Shown: piece after piece, positions 62,479 through 64,000 of the stretch
Layout of the letters: each line of letters opens with the position of its first letter
How positions within the stretch are numbered: position 1 is the stretch's first letter
Source of the DNA: Allolucifera butyrica
Lineage (GTDB): Bacteria > Bacillota > Negativicutes > Sporomusales > UPPP01
Assembly (NCBI RefSeq): GCF_900476375.1
Contig: NZ_UPPP01000072.1
Location: 62,001 to 126,000, forward strand
DNA: 64,000 nt
Direction of reading: 5' to 3'
Made by a program: the position numbers and the translations under genes
Notes under the pieces: generated by a model
What the model was told of the DNA's origin: nothing
The model's input: the letters and a program-made list of their open reading frames with translations, nothing else
Database searches by the model: none

Positions 62479-63857
62479 AAATTTTTACTAACCGTCCTTC
62501 GATATAAGCCATACAAAACTGCACCTATTATTGAACCCGTAAGTATATCGCCAAACCAAAGAAAAGGATTGCTCACAATAGGCAATATCAAAAATCCGCC
62601 ATGAGGTGCGGGAACTTGGATTCTCATAATATAGGTCATTGCTGCTGAAATAGATGAAGCAATCATTAATATGGGAATAACCCGCAAAGGGTCCTTAGCT
62701 GCAAAAGGAATTGCACCTTCTGTAATATGCGTTGAACCAAGAATATAGTTTACTAAACCGGCTGCCAATTCTTCCTCCGTAAAATACTTCTTAAAGATAG
62801 TGGTAGCCAGGGCAATCACTAACGGTGGAGTAATACAGGCGGCTGACACACCCGCCATAAAATAATAGTTGCCTTGCGCTAAAAGCATAGTTCCCGTTAC
62901 ATAAGCAGCCTTATTGACAGGACCGCCAAAGTCAAAAGCGCACATGGCCCCTACCGCAATACCAAGCAGTATTGGATTCGAATTTTGGAGAGAACCTAAC
63001 CAATTCATCATCCCTGTATTAATAGCGCCGACGGGTTTTCCTAATAAAAACATGACTGTTCCGATAATGAATACTCCTACCAACGGCATAATAAAAATAG
63101 ATTTTAGTCCTTCAAACTGCTTAGGCAAGCCGGACAGCATATTTTTAAGCCACAACATTAAATAGCCGGCCATGAACCCGGCAACAATTCCGCCAAGAAA
63201 TCCGGCACCAGTGGCATTCGCCATTAACCCGCCGACAAAGCCGGCTACCAATCCTGGCCTATCCGCAATCGATGAAGCAATAAAGGCTGTAAAAATAGGA
63301 ACCATTACCGAGAACGCTTGTCCACCGATTTTCATCAACATGGCTGCAAACTCATTGTATTGATCTGATTTAGGATCCGCGGAAAAAATCCCCCACAGAA
63401 AAGATATAGCAATCAGTACACCACCGGCTACAACAAAGGGCAGCATATTGGAAACGCCATTCATCAAATGCTTGTAAATCTGTCTGCCGACAGATTTTTT
63501 ACCGGCAGAGCCGACTCCGGCTACTGTCATTTGTACACCTTGCCGAATGGGTACCAAGTTATTAAGAACCCTTTTTATCAGTTCGCGCGGATTGTGAATT
63601 CCCTCTTGAACTGAAACTTCAAGAACAGGTTTACCATTAAAACGATCGGGATTCACATCTTTGTCAGCAGCTATTATGACACCTACCGCTTCTTGAATAT
63701 CCTGTTCCGTTAACACATTTTCCGCACCGATGGCTCCATTCGTTTCTACTTTTATCTCTGCTCCAAGTTCTGCAGCGGCTTTTTTCAAAGCCTCCTCCGC
63801 CATAAAAGTATGCGCTATTCCTGTCGGGCAAGCAGTTACAGCAATAATTTTTTTCAT
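62475..63857 (-). CDS. Fructose-family PTS IIBC component
   Basis: 460 residues. The IIB domain begins AVTACPTGIAHTFMAEEALK (phosphorylated Cys), followed after about residue 125 by the IIC membrane domain (GVSNMLPFVVAGGVLIAISF; GGPVNKAAYVTGTMLLAQG; GSTHITEGAIPFAAKDPLRV). No IIA domain is fused, so IIA must be encoded separately. It imports and phosphorylates a ketose. The aldolase gene follows with a 4-base overlap. AAGGAGG precedes the ATG at 63857. Confidence 0.95.
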   Translation of the reverse strand: MKKIIAVTACPTGIAHTFMAEEALKKAAAELGAEIKVETNGAIGAENVLTEQDIQEAVGVIIAADKDVNPDRFNGKPVLEVSVQEGIHNPRELIKRVLNNLVPIRQGVQMTVAGVGSAGKKSVGRQIYKHLMNGVSNMLPFVVAGGVLIAISFLWGIFSADPKSDQYNEFAAMLMKIGGQAFSVMVPIFTAFIASSIADRPGLVAGFVGGLMANATGAGFLGGIVAGFMAGYLMLWLKNMLSGLPKQFEGLKSIFIMPLVGVFIIGTVMFLLGKPVGAINTGMMNWLGSLQNSNPILLGIAVGAMCAFDFGGPVNKAAYVTGTMLLAQGNYYFMAGVSAACITPPLVIALATTIFKKYFTEEELAAGLVNYILGSTHITEGAIPFAAKDPLRVIPILMIASSISAAMTYIMRIQVPAPHGGFLILPIVSNPFLWFGDILTGSIIGAVLYGLYRRTVSKNL

Positions 63858-63858
63858 G

Positions 63859-64000
63859 CTAAATAACCTCCTTAACTTTTATTTGTTTTATATACTCATC
63901 CACTTTCTCCAAAGTCCCGATTCCTTCACTTTCCGCCACGTTTGCCCCAGTAGCTGAAGCTTTTTTGAGGGCGCTTTCCAAATCATATTTATATAGCCAT
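63859..64000 (-). CDS. C-terminal fragment of a sugar-metabolism gene (cut by window end), possibly a PfkB-type kinase
   Basis: 47 codons are visible, ending at TAG 63859-63861 just before the PTS gene. The visible sequence (LESALKKASATGANVAESEG, then GTLEKVDEYIKQIK) is reminiscent of the C-terminal helix-and-linker of ribokinase/PfkB sugar kinases, in which an A-x-A-x-GA pattern is followed by LEEV. Operon context with a fructose PTS and a bisphosphate aldolase fits a phosphofructokinase-type enzyme. Too little is present to be sure. Confidence 0.4.
   Translation of the reverse strand, partial: WLYKYDLESALKKASATGANVAESEGIGTLEKVDEYIKQIKVKEVI

Overview
The window looks like a chromosomal stretch of a diderm Firmicute, most likely a Negativicute of the Sporomusa/Pelosinus kind. 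This is inference from gene content: Firmicute-type AGGAGG ribosome binding sites and TTG/GTG starts sit beside a signal-peptide beta-barrel protein with a C-terminal Phe (35944-36489), LevR-type PTS regulation and a VdcC/VdcD phenolic acid decarboxylase pair. No rRNA, tRNA, CRISPR array, insertion sequence or integrase was seen.

Left part (1-13.5 kb): a defence island. A Wadjet-type operon (jetA-jetB-jetC, cut by the window start) is followed by a HAD phosphatase, a complete type I restriction-modification operon (hsdM-hsdS-hsdR), an unrecognised 325-residue protein and a Phd/YefM-RelE/ParE-like toxin-antitoxin pair. A related module lies at 37.4-42.0 kb: a 1502-residue SF1 helicase with a C-terminal Vsr-like nuclease. 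A hairpin plus extended -10 leader is shared by the helicase gene, the toxin-antitoxin region, the hsdM upstream region and a beheaded helicase remnant that abuts the 3' end of hsdR.

Middle (13.8-35.4 kb): a CPBP protease/alpha-beta hydrolase/small membrane protein operon, a 4Fe-4S protein, rsgA, an atypical protein kinase, small zinc-ribbon and lysine-rich proteins, an NmrA-type oxidoreductase with a frameshifted divergent LysR gene, a rhamnoside-use cluster (GH78 rhamnosidase, MFS carrier, divergent AraC regulator) and a complete D-glucosaminate operon dgaABCDEF with its sigma-54 activator DgaR. The dga promoter has a near-consensus sigma-54 site, and the dgaR terminator overlaps the dgaR stop codon.

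Right part (35.4-64 kb): an outer-membrane-like protein, a folded-back trpS pseudogene, a candidate type I toxin peptide, the helicase-nuclease, a TrkA-type potassium channel, small secreted proteins, an AEC transporter, a papain-like protease with a structured leader, a deaminase plus bicovalent-FAD oxidoreductase pair, a cupin, a uracil-DNA glycosylase-like protein, a TetR-controlled FMN reductase with two palindromic operators, an MBL hydrolase, an XRE(MmyB)/MFS pair, a LysR/VdcC/VdcD cluster, a diguanylate cyclase, and a fructose-type PTS/class II aldolase operon that runs off the right edge.

A recurring oddity is gene debris. A 3' piece of the kinase gene, a piece of the alpha/beta hydrolase gene, the 5' end of the helicase gene and two opposed pieces of trpS lie in intergenic gaps. 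For three of these the intact relative is in the same window.
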